Positions 1-12,315 are shown, counted from the stretch's first letter. The stretch is 64,000 nt of DNA from Heracleum sosnowskyi (GCA_030848705.1 CM061238.1:50321133-50385132); one strand, 5' to 3'. A program made the numbers and translations. Notes: generated from the sequence alone by a model not told the origin.

Positions 1-2812
1 CACAAGAAGCTCTCATATCTGAACTTCAAAACTATGAACTCTTTGGTAAAGAGAGAGTTAGTGAGAGGGTTTCCCCTGATGGAATTCAATCAGGAGGGAC
101 TATGTGAAGCATGTGAAAAAGGGAAGTCGAAGAAAGCATCACATGGAAGCAAAGGAATGACAAGCATTACTGAACCATTACAGCTGATTCATATGGATTT
201 ATTTGGTCCAGTTAATGTTATGTCACTTTCAAGGAATAGATATGCATTGGTGATGGTGGATGACTACTCCAAGTACATGTGGGTGTTGTTCATACAATCA
301 AAGGATGAAGCAACACAACTAATCATTGATCACATCAAGAAGATAGAAGTGGAAGCTAAGCTACCTGTGCGGACAATCAGATCAGACAATGGAACTGAAT
401 TCAAGAATGCAGTTCTTAATGATTTCTGCTCAGAGAAAGGAATATCAAGACAGTTTTCAGCACCAAGAACTCCTCAACAGAATGGAGTAGTGGAAAGGAA
501 GAACATGACCTTGGTTGAAGCAGCAAGGACCATGTTGAGTGAATCAAAACTTCCCACTTACTTTTGGGCTGAAGCAGTGAATACAGCTTGCTACACTCAG
601 AATCGAACCCTGATCAACAAAGATCATGAAAAGACTCCGTATGAGTTAATGGCCAACAAGAAACCAACACTGAAGTACTTTCATGTGTTTGGTGCAAAGT
701 GCTTTGTACTTAAAGATGGAGAACATCTTGGCAAGTTTGATGCCAAAGTAGATGAAGGCATTTTTCTGGGCTATTCTCTGGAATCTAAGGCTTTCAGGGT
801 ATATGTGATTGAAGATAAGAAGGTGTTGGAAAGCTTTAATGTAACATTTGACGACACCAAAAGACCAGGCCTGCAAACTGGAGAGAACTCTGAATCCTTG
901 GTATTTGAAAATCTATCAGGAGATCTCTCTGACAATGAAGAAGTACCTGAAGTTGTTACAGTCATTAATAATAATCATAATGATAATGATTCTGGACAAA
1001 GTGGTGACCAAAGTGGAGATCCTCAACATACAGGATCCACTAGTCAGTCTACAGAATCAACAGATCAAACCGTCAACAACTCAGGGGGAGCAGGAGAAGG
1101 ATCAACTAGTCACACTCCACAACATCTAGAACAAGGAGAATCATCAAGATCGCATCTGCCAAGACAAAGGGTATGGAATAGAGATCATCCCTTTCACTTG
1201 ATCATTGGTGATCCGGACACAGGAGTGAGAACTAGGAGAACATCACAAAATGAATGTCACTATTCTGGGTTTCTTTCAGAAACAAAACCTAAGAAAGTTG
1301 AAGATGCTCTAGATGATCCAGATTGGGTGATTGCTATGCAAGAGGAACTCAATCAGTTTGAAAGGCAGAAAGTTTGGAAGCTGGTACCCAGGCCTAAGGG
1401 AAAATCTGTTATTGGAACACGATGGGTATTCAGAAATAAGTTAGACGAAGATGGCATTGTAACGAGAAACAAAGCCAGACTGGTTGCTAAAGGTTACTCT
1501 CAAGAAGAGGGTATAGATTATGATGAAACCTATGCACCAGTAGCAAGACTTGAGGCCATCAGAATGTTTCTGGCATTTGCTGCACATTCCAATTACAAGG
1601 TATATCAAATGGATGTGAAGAGTGTTTTTCTGAACGGGGAGTTAGAAGAAGAAGTGTATGTGGAACAACCTCTAGGTTTTGAGTATTCAAAACTGGAAGA
1701 CTTTGTGTACTTTCTATTCAAAGCTCTCTACGGACTCAAACAAGCTCCAAGGACATGGTATGACACTCTCTCTGAATTCTTACTTGAAAATGATTTTACA
1801 AGAGGTGTTGTAGACAAAACTCTCTTTGTCAAAAAGCATAAAAATGATTTGAAATTGGTGCAAGTATATGTTGATGACATAATATTTGGTTCTACTAATG
1901 ATGATCTATGCAAGAGATTTGCTAAGTTAATGCAGAGTCGTTATGAAATGAGCATGATGGGTGAATTATCATTCTTTCTTGGACTGCAAGTATACCAAAA
2001 ACAAGATGGTATATTCATTTGTCAGTCCAAGTACATCAAAGATCTTCTGAAGAAGTATCAAATGGAAGACTCATCTACAGCAAAGACTCCTATGCCAACT
2101 GCCACTAAGTTTGATAAGGATGAAACTGGTAAAAAGGTTGACATCACAGGCTACAGAGGTATGATAGGCTCATTACTTTATCTCACTGCAAGTAGACCAG
2201 ATATAATGTTTGCAACATGCTTGTGTGCTAGATTTCGGTCTGATCCTAAAGAATCTCATCTAATAGCTGTTAAGCGAATATTTAGATATCTTAAGGGAAC
2301 CCCAAATCTTGGAATTTGGTACCCTAAAGATACAGGATTTGATCTTATTGGATACACAGACTCTGATTTTGCAGGTTGTAAGATTGATCGGAAGAGTACT
2401 TCAGGAAGCTGTCAGTTTCTTGGAAGAGTTAGTTTCCTGGTATAGCAAGAAGCAGCATTCAATTTCCACATCAACAGCTGAGGCTGAATACATTGCTGCT
2501 GGTAGCTGTTGTGCTCAGATCTTGTGGATGAGAAACCAACTCCGTGACTATGGACTTTTGTTGACAAAGATTCCAATATTTTGCGACAACACAAGTGCCA
2601 TAACAATCTCAAACAACCCAGTGCAACACTCGAGGACGAAGCACATCGACATCAGGTATCATTTTATCCGAGAGCATGTCATGAATGGAACTGTGGAGTT
2701 ACATTTTGTACCCACAGAGGATCAAATTGCAGACATCTTTACTAAACCGCTTGATGAATCCACTTTCAATAAGCTGGTTGGTGAACTTGGGATGTTAAAT
2801 CTTTCTAATTGA
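1..2812 (+). pseudogene. copia pol (integrase, reverse transcriptase, RNase H), frameshifted
   Basis: The frame is open from base 1; the Met at 34 is only the first in the window. GAG-pre-integrase ends in CEACEKGKSKK (about 105-135). The integrase core shows HMDLFGP, RSDNGTEF and QNGVVERKN, supplying the D, D and E residues. Reverse transcriptase shows the RWVFRNK entry motif, QMDVKSVFLNG and the catalytic YVDDIIFG (around 1866-1890). RNase H begins with YTDSDFAGCK near 2353. At about 2420 the frame breaks: the first frame stops at 2443-2445 and RNase H continues in another frame (STAEAEYIAAGS, DNTSAI, KHIDIRYHFIRE, DIFTKPL) to the stop at 2810-2812. The break fits a 2-base loss just after QFLG. 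All catalytic motifs I looked for are otherwise present, so decay is recent or slight. Confidence 0.9.
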
Positions 2813-4182
2813 TTTTGATTAGAAGTCAGTAACTGCAGAGAGTCCTGGTGAATACATGAGTTTAAGAATTGCTATATCCTTAGGACTCGTGAATTTATTT
2901 TCTGGAGCAATTCTCGTAGTTAGGATTTTTGTACTAATTTTATGTCATAATTATGGATGATATATCTTCTGGCATTTAATTGGTTATTAATTCTAAAATT
3001 ATTTAAGTGCTAATATTTGTTCTAAATATTCAAGCATTTATTTAATTTGAATTAATTTACTTTGTTTTTAACATTGTAGATTAATGCAGCATTATTTATT
3101 GGATTTTAATTGATTAATATCATTTGATGATATTTAGTTGATTTTGTTCTAAGAAAATTGTGAATTTTCTGTTAAGAATTGATTTTGGTAAATTTGAAAA
3201 GATTTATTAGAATTAAAACTAGGCAGGAAATAAAAATTCTGATTTTTAAAACATGAACAGGTTTTAAAATGAAGACAGAAGCAAAAAATATCGAATTTAG
3301 GAAATTCGATAGTTTTTCAAGTACATAGATAAATCTATCGAATTTAATATTCGATAGTTTTTGAAAAGGAAAAGAAAATCTATCGAAAACATATCTCGAT
3401 AGTTTTTTAGAATAAAATGAAATCTATCGAAAGACTTAAATTCTTTAATATTTTATATTCTCGATAGTTTTTCAGAAAGACAGCAGTTCGATAGTTTTTA
3501 TTTTTAAAAGAAAAGAAAACTCTCGATGGTTTTTGAAAAGGTCCGTTTGCATTCTTATTTTAAATACTTCGATAGTTTTTCAAAAAACTATCGAAGAAAA
3601 ATTGACCTTTTTACCCCTTAAATAAAACCATCGACAGTACATTTTAAATCTATCGAACAAGAAAGGACGAAAATACCCCTGACAGATCAGTAAGTATTTA
3701 AGTGGCCCTTAGAAGTTTTTCTTTTGTCATTTTTACAGATCTAAGAGTGATACATATATACTTACATATATTCTCAATTAAGAACATCAAAAACTCGATA
3801 GTTTTTCAGTTTTAATCAAGAATTACACACAGTAACTTCAGTTTTTACAGTGATCTCGTTTTTAAACAGTGAAATCTCTGTACTTTGTGAATTTTGTGGA
3901 CTTAATTCGTGGTTGTGGTTAAAGAATACTATCGAAAGCCTTTTCTCGAACTTTAACTGTTAGAATTGTTCTTGAATAGTACTTTTTGATTGATCTTTTT
4001 CAATTAAAATTGATATCCTTGATTTAGAAAGTTAGGGTTTTTGATTGGGAGTTTTTAAATTGTTCGAAATTGTTAACTGATAAAAAGGGTGTTTTTGTCA
4101 AGAGTTTAATTAATTACTAATAATTAATTAAATTTAAAAGGAAAATAGTTTTGGTTTATTTAAATTTTCTGGAAATTTTAAA
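2813..4182 (+). other. Retroelement internal non-coding region with repeated TCGATAG motifs
   Basis: About 1.37 kb between RNase H and the next reading frame, very AT-rich, with no coding potential I can support. From about 3293 to 3940 the motif TCGATAGTTTTT (or its reverse complement AAAACTATCGA) occurs about ten times, some as facing pairs, e.g. 3569-3596, which is nearly a perfect palindrome. The same motif recurs inside the 3' LTR. This kind of repeated palindrome in non-coding DNA is described for Sireviruses as a family feature; a role in transcription or RNA structure is inference. Confidence 0.7.
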
Positions 4183-5010
4183 ATGGCTGGAGAATTTATT
4201 GTTACCAAAACTAATCATGTCTCGTTTCAAAACTTGCAATCCATAACGAACCTTCAGTTTCGTGCATGGGCAGAGTTTTTGAACACACGTTCATTAGTGG
4301 CATATGCTGTGAGTACTCCCGTGGTCCTTTGCATCGATCAATTGACTGCGTTGTACACAACCGCCACGGATACAAGTGAGAATAACGTAAGGTCCTTCAG
4401 TTTTGTTGTGCCAGGGGGCAGAACAATAAGGGTGACGGAACATGATTTTAATCGAATCTTACATTTTCCTACAGAAAACCTTGTTCCGGATCCCACAACT
4501 GAGGAGATACATGCTTTCTTCACTCTCATTAGAAGTCAACAACCTAACTTCTTTGTGGGAGAGTTTCTGAAGCATTACTTGCCAAAGGCATGGAACTTTT
4601 TCTTTCAGACCCTAATCCATGTTTTTACTGCCAAGCTAACAAATCTGCATGGTATTCCCTTATTCCTTCAAAAGATAGGGTTTGCCATTGCCAACAATAG
4701 GCATATTAACATTGGACGGTTACTGATTGATCAAGTAATCATATGCATGGGACCACTGGATGAAAGAACGGGCATAGATGAAGATGTGCTTTGTTTCTAT
4801 CCTAGGTTCCTACAGCTAATTCTCAATGATATCTTAACAGATGATGAGCGCGAGACATTCGCCGAAGAGGAGACCATGGAGTGTATGAAGATGAAGAGCA
4901 ATGCCATAACCGCTCTGATAAGGAAGAACAACTATCTTCCAGGGGTACCCACTGTTCTCACAGACTATCTAAGAACGGTGCCCCTACCACTTCTACCCCC
5001 AGGGGAATAG
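4183..5010 (+). pseudogene. Extra retroelement ORF, N-terminal part (275 codons)
   Basis: Starts MAGEFIVTK and contains FRAWAEFLNTRSL, FVVPGGRTIRVTEHDFNRIL and PRFLQLILND. It resembles the domain often labelled 'putative plant transposon protein' found in extra ORFs of plant LTR elements; this is from memory of family patterns. It ends at a TAG (5008-5010) in the same frame as the next long ORF beginning at 5062, and the bases between remain open. So the segments at 4183-5010 and 5062-7401 were probably one frame split by a nonsense change. No signal peptide or convincing membrane segment is visible, so 'envelope-like' would rest on position only. Function unknown. Confidence 0.6.
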
Positions 5011-5061
5011 GTAAATGAAGGTAACATTCCTCAACCTGAACTTGAAATTGGTCCTGAACCT

Positions 5062-7401
5062 ATGGATGTTGATCCAGAGCCCTCAGTGGCCATTCAAGAC
5101 CAGGAGGTTGCAAACCCACAACCTCTAACCACGGTCGAAGAGCCTTTGGAAGAGCCAAATGAAACAATAAATGAACCTCCTTCCCCTCCTATACCCAATA
5201 TTCAGACATCCGTGAGTGTAGAGGGAGATAGTGCCTTAGCAGCACCACATAAGGAGATACACCCTTCAACAGCAGCTCTGCCTTCCTCTAAAAGGAGACG
5301 AACAGAAACCGAGGCAACTGTTGATACTTTATTTCAAACTTCCAAAGCGCCCTTTATTGATTTTTCTGATGCTGATTGGGCTACGCTAACAAAAGCTATA
5401 TCTGAACCAATAGCTCAATCAAGTAAGGAAGAATTGACGGAAGCAACTGGTGTTCCGACCATATTACGGCCAGGTTCACTGGTTGAAGGTTCTAAGAACC
5501 AAGGGTCTTCACAGACGTCGAGAGAAGGCTTTGACCTAAATGCACAATCTAAAGGGTCATTGTCTACCTCCCCATATGGAACATATCTGGATCCTGCGGG
5601 TAAAGGGTCTGACGTAGGTGCAGATCGGCAACTCGTTGACGATGAATCAATTACTATTGAGAAGTCAACTGAGGTAAAGTCTTCACAGACTATCGGGGAA
5701 GATTCGGGATCTCTGCTGTTAAAAGAGCCTATTTCTAACCCCCTAGAGATTCAAACTCTAGATCCTACAAAGGATATATCATCTAAGGATGATCAGCAAC
5801 TTGGTTTAACCAAGGACGGGGACTTGCGAAGCCCCATTGCACCACCGGTGACCTCCTTAAGGACGGCTACGGTGTTTTCTTCTGCAGGTACAATCAGCAC
5901 AAAGGATTTGAGTGAAACAAAAACGCTTACACCTGGCCTGAGTGGGAAAGGAAAAATGATTCAAACACCGACAGAAACGTTGAGTGTACACCCAGAGCCA
6001 AATGTGAGGAGTGACACCCTAACCCTACCTAATATTGATGATTTGCTGTTACCGACAGAAAGAGAGCTACAAGTTCAATCTACCCTCAAGGAGATGACAG
6101 TTCGTGACAAAGAAGGTAATCCATTATTCAAGGTTCCACTGCGACCTTCCTTTGACCAAGGGATCTCCTCTAGTCAAGCCAATGCTTCTTTAAAGACTAT
6201 TCAAGAGAAGGTTGACTTGGCTGCAGCTGATTCAAGAAGAACATTCAGGGTCATTGGCAGTGCATCTGGCACTATAACAGGTACGAAGCAGGCAGTGGAC
6301 TCCTTAAAGAAGGAAGCTATGGACGAACTGATCGAGTTGAGGACGGACGTAAAGGAACTTAAAGATGGTTTCATGAATGAAGTGGATGCTTTGCAACAAG
6401 GACAAGAAGCTTTGAAAGAAGACGTTCTGGTTATCCTGGATGGTCAAGCTAGGGTAAAAGATGCAATGAACACCCTTTCTAGAGTGGAGTCTAAGCTGAA
6501 CCAGAGATTGGACAAGATTGAGAAGACTACCAACTCCAGATTGGATGACATTGACCTGAAGTTGGCTTCTATGCAAGAGATGAATAAGGATCTGCTAGAT
6601 TTCATGGAAAATCAAAGTGATGGAGTACAGTCGATATGGACTATGCTGAAGAACCAACAAACTGGCCAACCTGGTCCTTCAAATCAGCAACCTGATCCTT
6701 CTACTACCTTTTATGCTGAGGATGCTTTTATCGAGGATTCCTCAACTAAGGGGGAGAAAGTTGGAGAAGGGGAGAAAGAGAAGCCTAAGGATGGATGGGG
6801 AGTTTGGGAGACAGTTGAAGCTATTCCTATCAGACAGTACTGGATAGAGGAACTTGTAGAAGAAGAGAAGGAGAGTGAAGAGGAATTTGAGGTCATGCAT
6901 GAGCAACCTAATCAAGAGAAGCATGAGCCATATTATCCAGAGCCCGTTGAACATCCAATCTGGGAGGATATTATGGAAGAAGAAGCAAATTCTCTATCAC
7001 CTGAAGAAGAAGCTGCCTTGGAAGCAATAAGAGCTCAGAGAGCTACAATAGATGCCAGGCAAGCTGAGAAAGAGAAACAGCAAGCAATTCTGAGGAGTGA
7101 AAAACTGAAGAGATTCAAAGTGTATAATGAAGTGGGGAAGAAGAAGATGATAGATCTGGCAAAGAAAGATGGTACTGAATGGGAAATGGCTTACAAAACC
7201 TTTTGCGGAGTTGAAGATGGATTAGAAGTCAACGACAATGCTGAGGTGGAAGTTATTATTCAGGACATCAGAAGTGCTAATCTTGAAGATCAGACTTACT
7301 TTAAAGCATTGAGAAGCTCTATAATCTGTCTGAATGCTGGGGTTAAAGCAAATGGTGCCTGGAGCTTATTAATCAGTTTCTGGAGAAAGGTACATTTGTG
7401 A
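5062..7401 (+). pseudogene. Extra retroelement ORF, middle part with coiled coil (779 codons)
   Basis: Same frame as the preceding ORF. Residues 1-350 or so are Ser/Thr/Pro-rich and low in structure. Around 6200-6620 the protein becomes rich in K, E, L and D with a heptad-like pattern (ESKLNQRLDKIEK, RLDDIDLKLASMQEMNKDL), read as a coiled coil. An acidic stretch follows (EEEKESEEEFEV, MEEEANSLSPEEEAALEA) and then a lysine-rich helix-like part. It stops at 7399-7401, but a reading frame continuing the same kind of protein starts in another frame just before, so a frameshift lies at about 7330-7390. Coiled coils in post-pol ORFs are known in Sirevirus-type elements; no function is established by the sequence. 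Confidence 0.6.
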
Positions 7402-7988
7402 TTTCCACTAAGTTTTTAGAACAGAGGACATATACCGAATTGCAGGCTATACTCATCAAGCTCCAAAGAACTACAAGGCTAAATGAACTGCTCCGTGAGC
7501 ATGTTAAGGAGATCGTGATGAAAGTCGGTCCAGAGATTACTGAAGATCCCCCAATGGTTAGATTCATGACGAATGACTTGTTCAGAATCTGCTATTTGGC
7601 TGAGGACAAACTGAGAGACTATCCAAGCAACTATCTAATATCAGTTGAGAAGTATCTTAGATCCACTGGATTCTCATCAACGGAGAAGGACAAAGCAGCA
7701 GACACTCTTAGAAGATTTCTAATGGAGAATGTTCCTTACTATAGGAAAAGAGTGGAAAGAGGATTGGAAGTGCATACCAGACTGCCAAACATGCCAAAGC
7801 TAAACAAGAAAGATGTTAACATTGCATGGTTATGGGCTGGAGTGGGTCAAGAGGTTGAATATATTGGAAGACACATCCAAAGAGCAATCCTTAAACCTGG
7901 AGAACCACTGCACTATCAATCAGTGATTGATTATCAAGCTGCTAACTCCGATCCAATGATTGAAGAAGGTGAGATTGGAATGGACTGA
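7398..7988 (+). pseudogene. Extra retroelement ORF, C-terminal part after frameshift
   Basis: This frame has no ATG at its upstream end; a GTG sits at 7398 and the frame is open further back, so it is the downstream half of the 5062-7401 frame rather than a gene of its own. Visible stretches are LEQRTYTELQAILIKLQR, NDLFRICYLAEDKLRDYPS, NVPYYRKRVERGLEVHTRL and AWLWAGVGQEVEYIGRHIQR, ending EEGEIGMD. I do not recognise a named domain. The stop at 7986-7988 lies about 220 bp before the polypurine tract, the expected place for the last frame of a copia element with an extra ORF. Confidence 0.55.
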
Positions 7989-8210
7989 AGATTAAAGCAA
8001 AGAACAAAAGAACTATCAGCTCAGACTAGAGGAACAACTTCATTGTATAAAGTTTAATTGTTTTTTTATTTATGAAATCTGGAAATGTATATATATCTGA
8101 TCCAGAATGCATTTAATATTATTACGATGTCTTACTTTAATTAGTTTAATGTTTCCTTAGTTAGTTGAGTTATCCTCGAAGTATTTGCTTGTCGAACTCT
8201 ATCCAATCAA
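7989..8210 (+). other. Retroelement 3' untranslated stretch
   Basis: AT-rich DNA between the last reading frame and the polypurine tract. No further feature seen. Confidence 0.6.
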
Positions 8211-8222
8211 ATAGGGGGAGAT
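8211..8222 (+). other. Polypurine tract (plus-strand primer site)
   Basis: ATAGGGGGAGAT directly precedes TGTAAAGAAT, the start of the 3' LTR. A GGGGGAGAT purine run abutting a TGT LTR start is the usual arrangement in plant copia elements. Confidence 0.8.
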
Positions 8223-9328
8223 TGTAAAGAATAATGTAACATAAGATGTAAAAGAGATAACTACAACTCAACAAAGGACAAGACAGACAATAATATTAAC
8301 AGAAGCACAGGAATCCAGAATCAAAGAAGAAAAGGTAAACTCAAAAAATCAAAATACGTTATGTATTCTTGAAGTCCGTAAACAGGTCACGGAAAGAAGT
8401 TCATGAAAATGTTCAAGCCTCAGTGACAGCAAAAGAAACAAGACTTTCAAGACGACAGAAGTATGTGAATGATTTAGGGTTAAGTACCACGGGATTCCAG
8501 TGATTTAAATGAAGCAACCAGAACGACAAAGGACTTATCAGCAGCATTGAATTGAAGACATAAAAGAAGAATTGATCAAGTGTTATTCATCCGTGAACCA
8601 GACCAGTTGCACTAGGTGACGGCACTAATAAGATCAAGTTGTTTTATCGTCTCAGAAGAAATTGATACGGTCTAAAACTAAAACACCCAGGAGTAATTAC
8701 TAAAGGACAAAAGTAAAGAAAATGAATTCGATAGTTTTTCATTTGTGAAAACTATCGAATGAGTTTAAAAGTAATTATTTGAAAACCACTTTTACTTTAT
8801 TTGGTATTCGATAGTTTTGTTTTAAAAACTATCGAATGGTAAATAAAGTAATTCCATTCGATGGTTTTCAAATTGGAGCAGGTGAAAAAGTTTGGTTTGT
8901 CTGACAGGTTGATGAAGATCCAACGGCCAAGATTGTTTGTTCAACTTTGGTTCGATGGTTTTTCAATTGAAGACTACAATTAATACAGAGAGAAGATAGT
9001 GTCTTCTTCAGTCGAAGTTATTTACACAGAAGCAATAACTGAGAGAGAGCTTGAGCCAGAGAGAAAATACAGAGAAATTAATTCTGCTTGAAATCTATCA
9101 AAGTTTTGATTGTGTATAACTTAGAACTCATTGAAGCTAATCTACGGATTAGAAATTGTAGCACCCCTCGAGGTTTATATTTATAAAAAGATATATTCCC
9201 CGAAACTTGATTTGGTTTGGTGTGTGTTTGATTTCGTTATAGAACTGAAAGATTAATCCGCGAACGAAATTGAATTATTTGTGAGTATCGTATTCAACCC
9301 CCCCTTCTACAATACTTTGGACCTAACA
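8223..9328 (+). repeat. 3' LTR of the copia element (about 1106 bp)
   Basis: Starts TGTAAAGAAT after the purine tract and ends GGACCTAACA, a typical copia LTR end with TG...CA termini. Directly after it the Helitron coding sequence resumes, which fixes the right edge. A five-base target duplication would begin CTTTC, but the left partner is outside the window. Two inverted pairs of the ATTCGATAG motif lie at about 8724-8759 and 8806-8838, and single variants (TTCGATGGTTTT) near 8856 and 8950. No 5' copy is in view for comparison. Confidence 0.8.
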
Positions 9329-10850
9329 CTTTCTGGCTGATACGTATGTGCATCCAAAGCTGCTTGGAGAATTTTAGGATTCGATATTCATTATCAGTAT
9401 CCTGCTGTAGAACGCTTACCAGTTCATATTCCTGGAGGTAAAAATGTTTCCTTCAATGTCAAAGATAATCTGGAACAAGTTGCAGATAAACCTCTTTTCA
9501 GAAAGAGTAAGTTGGAAGCATGGTTCATTGCTAACAAAACTGATCCCATGGCTCGAGATTTCACTTATCAGGAATTCCCGAGAGCTTATACTTGGCAAGC
9601 AGATCAGTACAAATGGAAAAAAAAAAAAGGCAGAGGGGTATTGTTATTGGCAGATTATGTGAAGTCCACGCATCAAGTGGCGAAGCTTTTTATCTTCGCA
9701 TGTTGTTGATGCGGATTAAAGGCGCTACATCATTTAAAGATCTTCGAAATGTACAAGGACGAGTATATGGTACTTTCAAAGAAATATGTGATGCACTCGG
9801 TTTGCTTAAAGACGACAATCAATGGCATTCAGCACTTAAGGAGAATGCTGAGTCTACAATGCCCCAACAAATAAGATCCATGTTTGTCCATATATTAACA
9901 AATTGTCCAGTTGCCGATCCATTGAATTTATGGAATCAGCACTGGAAAATTATGTCTGAAGATATATTATATTACAAGCGGAAAACATCTAACAAACAGA
10001 AGCTTAATCTTTCAAAACATGATTTGGAAAATTATACCCTTGCAGGTAAATTAAAAAAATACAATCACCTTTCATATCCTCTGCCAGTATCTTTATATAT
10101 ATTTATTCTTATACTTTATTCCTTATATATTTGTTTGATTTAATGACATGTTATAAACATGGTTATATGTATTTCTTATTTTACAATACAAGGATTACTA
10201 CTTGGATAAATTTGTGATAGTTAAGTACAGTAAATAGCAATGAGTATAATTATGTTCAGCTACATAAAATTGATTATTCTTTTTCTTCCTTTACAGAGGT
10301 GGAGAAGCTGTTGAATGAGGTTGGAAAAACACTTAAAGATTATTCCACAATGCCTTTTTTCGGACGAATCATATTTAGAAGGTTTATGTAACCGACTCAT
10401 TAATGAAGAAATAGGATATGATAAAGCTGAAATGCATTTGGAACATGGCCGTCTTTTCTTGAACTTAAACACTGACCAGATGAATGTATATAATTCTGTC
10501 ATCCAAGGTGTAAATAGCGGAATATGATGTTTGTTTTTTGTTTATGGTTCAGGTGGATGTGGGAAGACATACCTTTGGAAAACACTATGTGCTCGATTGC
10601 GGAGTGACGGTAAAATAGCATTACCTGTTGCATCTTCCGGAATAGCTGCAGTATTGCTTCCAGGTGGCAGGACTGCCCATTCTAGATTCCACATTCCCCT
10701 TAAATTGGATCAATATTCAGTTGCTAGCATCAAACATGGGTCTGATATTGCAGAATTAATTAAACAAACCAGTTTGGTTATATGGGACGAAGCTCCTATG
10801 CAACATCGTTATGCATTTGAATCTGTTGATCGATGATTGTAGGAAAACGA
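9329..10850 (+). pseudogene. Decayed Helitron Rep/helicase (C-terminal Rep part and PIF1-type helicase start)
   Basis: Translation in pieces gives the recognisable Helitron pattern: CASKAAWRILGFDIHY, the ARDFTYQEFP block, GEAFYLRMLLMRIKG, LGLLKDDNQWHSALKE, then after a probable intron (about 10045-10296) LNEVGKTLKDY, and the helicase Walker A GSGGCGKTYLWKT (10549-10590) and Walker B SLVIWDEAPM (10770-10800). Damage: in-frame TGA near 9338, frameshift at a 12-A run (9617-9628), frameshift in a T run near 10354, TGA at 10525-10527 just before Walker A, and loss of sequence after ESVDR (10836). The N-terminal half lies to the left of the copia insertion, outside the window. Inactive relic. Confidence 0.85.
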
Positions 10851-10999
10851 AAGGCTCTCGTAACAGTCGGTAAGAAACAAATTTAATTATTTTATAATTG
10901 TAAGAAAATTTCGGTTCCTGTCTTTCTTTTATTTGATTCAATTATTCACGAGATAACATATTGAATATTAATATGATTTTATCATTTGTTTATGAACTA

Positions 11000-11274
11000 C
11001 TCCCTCCGTCCCGCCCAATTATTTATATTTGGGTTGGGCACGGAGGTTAAGAAAAATAGATAAAGTAGTGAAGAAAAGTAGAAAGAAAGAGTAAAGGGGC
11101 GGGACCCGTCAAAATTTAGTGTATAAAGTAAGTAAAGTGGAGGAAAGTAGTGTGGGTAGTTAATTTTATATTATAAAACTTTACTATTTTAGGAAAATTT
11201 TGGAATGTAAAGAATTGGGAGGGAAAATATTAATTTTGGAAGGAAAGTGTAAAAAATGGATGAGACAAATGGAG
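11000..11274 (+). mobile_element. Stowaway-like MITE
   Basis: Begins CTCCCTCCGTCCCG and ends with a degenerate inverse (ATGAGACAAATGGAG), flanked on both sides by TA (10998-10999 and 11275-11276). CTCCCTCCGT termini and a TA target duplication define Stowaway (Tc1/mariner-derived) elements. About 275 bp, no coding capacity. Confidence 0.75.
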
Positions 11275-12315
11275 TATTAATTTTCTTTAGAAAAATTGTA
11301 AAATATTTATAAAAAAATTTAAAAAATATTATAGGAGTTTGTCTATAGTTGTATCCTCTAAGAGCATCCCACTGCATCGAGAACCCTTAGCTAAATGCAA
11401 TATATATAGTCAATCAATATATATAATAATCATCTCCAATCATATGTCCTTAGCTAAAAACAATTTACATAACCTAACTTGATTCGCTATTTTGTTTGAA
11501 CCACTACAATTCTTTGTAACGCTATACATCATCTTACCATTTTTAATTGGTATTTCAAATTTATCGTGTTTCCAACTCCTAACTTACCTTTTACTAATAG
11601 TGATAAATATTATTTCTAAATTATAGCCAACAAGTACAGTGAAATCTTGATAAATTAATAGCTCCGAGATCGGTAAATTTTATTAATTTATTGAGTTAAA
11701 ATATACACTAACTCTATTATATCGGGACTGAAATTTTTTATTAATTTATCGAGATTATTAATTTATCGAGTATTAATTTATCGAGATTTTAATGTATAGC
11801 TAATACCATGGGAGACAAAACACCTTTTCATTCTCTATAATATTGTCAACTAATCTTTTATATTATTTTAGCAGACATCTCCAAGGGGAGTAGTTATAAT
11901 GCTTAGCTAAAATAATGTAAAATGATAGTTAGTTAAAATTTATTGAACCTGTATGATATTGAATTCCAATAGTGCTAGATATAATAATTAGCTATATTCT
12001 AAAACATTATTCCATTATCGAAGGAAAGGGAAAAAATTAGGCGGGAGATTAGCTGGATAAATATAGAAGACGTGTTTGAGATCAACAAATATACGTCATT
12101 CTTGGATAGATAGCCGGACAATTATAGCTAACATGTGTTAATGGTTGGAGAGCAACCTCAACCATCCCTTAGCTAAAAGTTTGTTTACCATATTATAGAT
12201 ATAATTTTTAGAGAATGTGTAAAAATAATTTATTTTCAATGTCTGTTGGCTAAAATTTTAGTTATATTGGTTATTTTTGTCGAACCTCTAGGTATTTGTA
12301 GTAAAATTCCACATC

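Larger units (their letters stand above)
1..9328 (+). mobile_element. Sirevirus-like Ty1/copia retrotransposon, 5' part outside window
   Basis: Domain order is GAG-pre-integrase, integrase, reverse transcriptase, RNase H (copia order), then about 1.4 kb of non-coding DNA, a long extra reading frame, a purine tract (8211-8222) and a 3' LTR (8223-9328). An additional ORF between pol and the 3' LTR and a long non-coding stretch full of repeated palindromic motifs are features of the Sirevirus lineage, which is why I use that name; the lineage call is inference. The gag region, primer-binding site and 5' LTR lie before base 1, so LTR divergence cannot be measured here. Pol and the extra frame carry frameshifts or stops, so this copy is not autonomous. 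The base after the LTR continues a Helitron coding sequence, so the element is nested in an older Helitron. Confidence 0.85.

Noticed and set aside
5008..5010. Programmed readthrough of the TAG between the two extra-ORF parts
   Set aside because: The bases after TAG do not fit the known plant readthrough context (CARYYA), and another frameshift downstream shows the frame is simply decayed.
4183..7988. True envelope glycoprotein
   Set aside because: No signal peptide, transmembrane segment or cysteine pattern was visible; position after pol alone is not enough.
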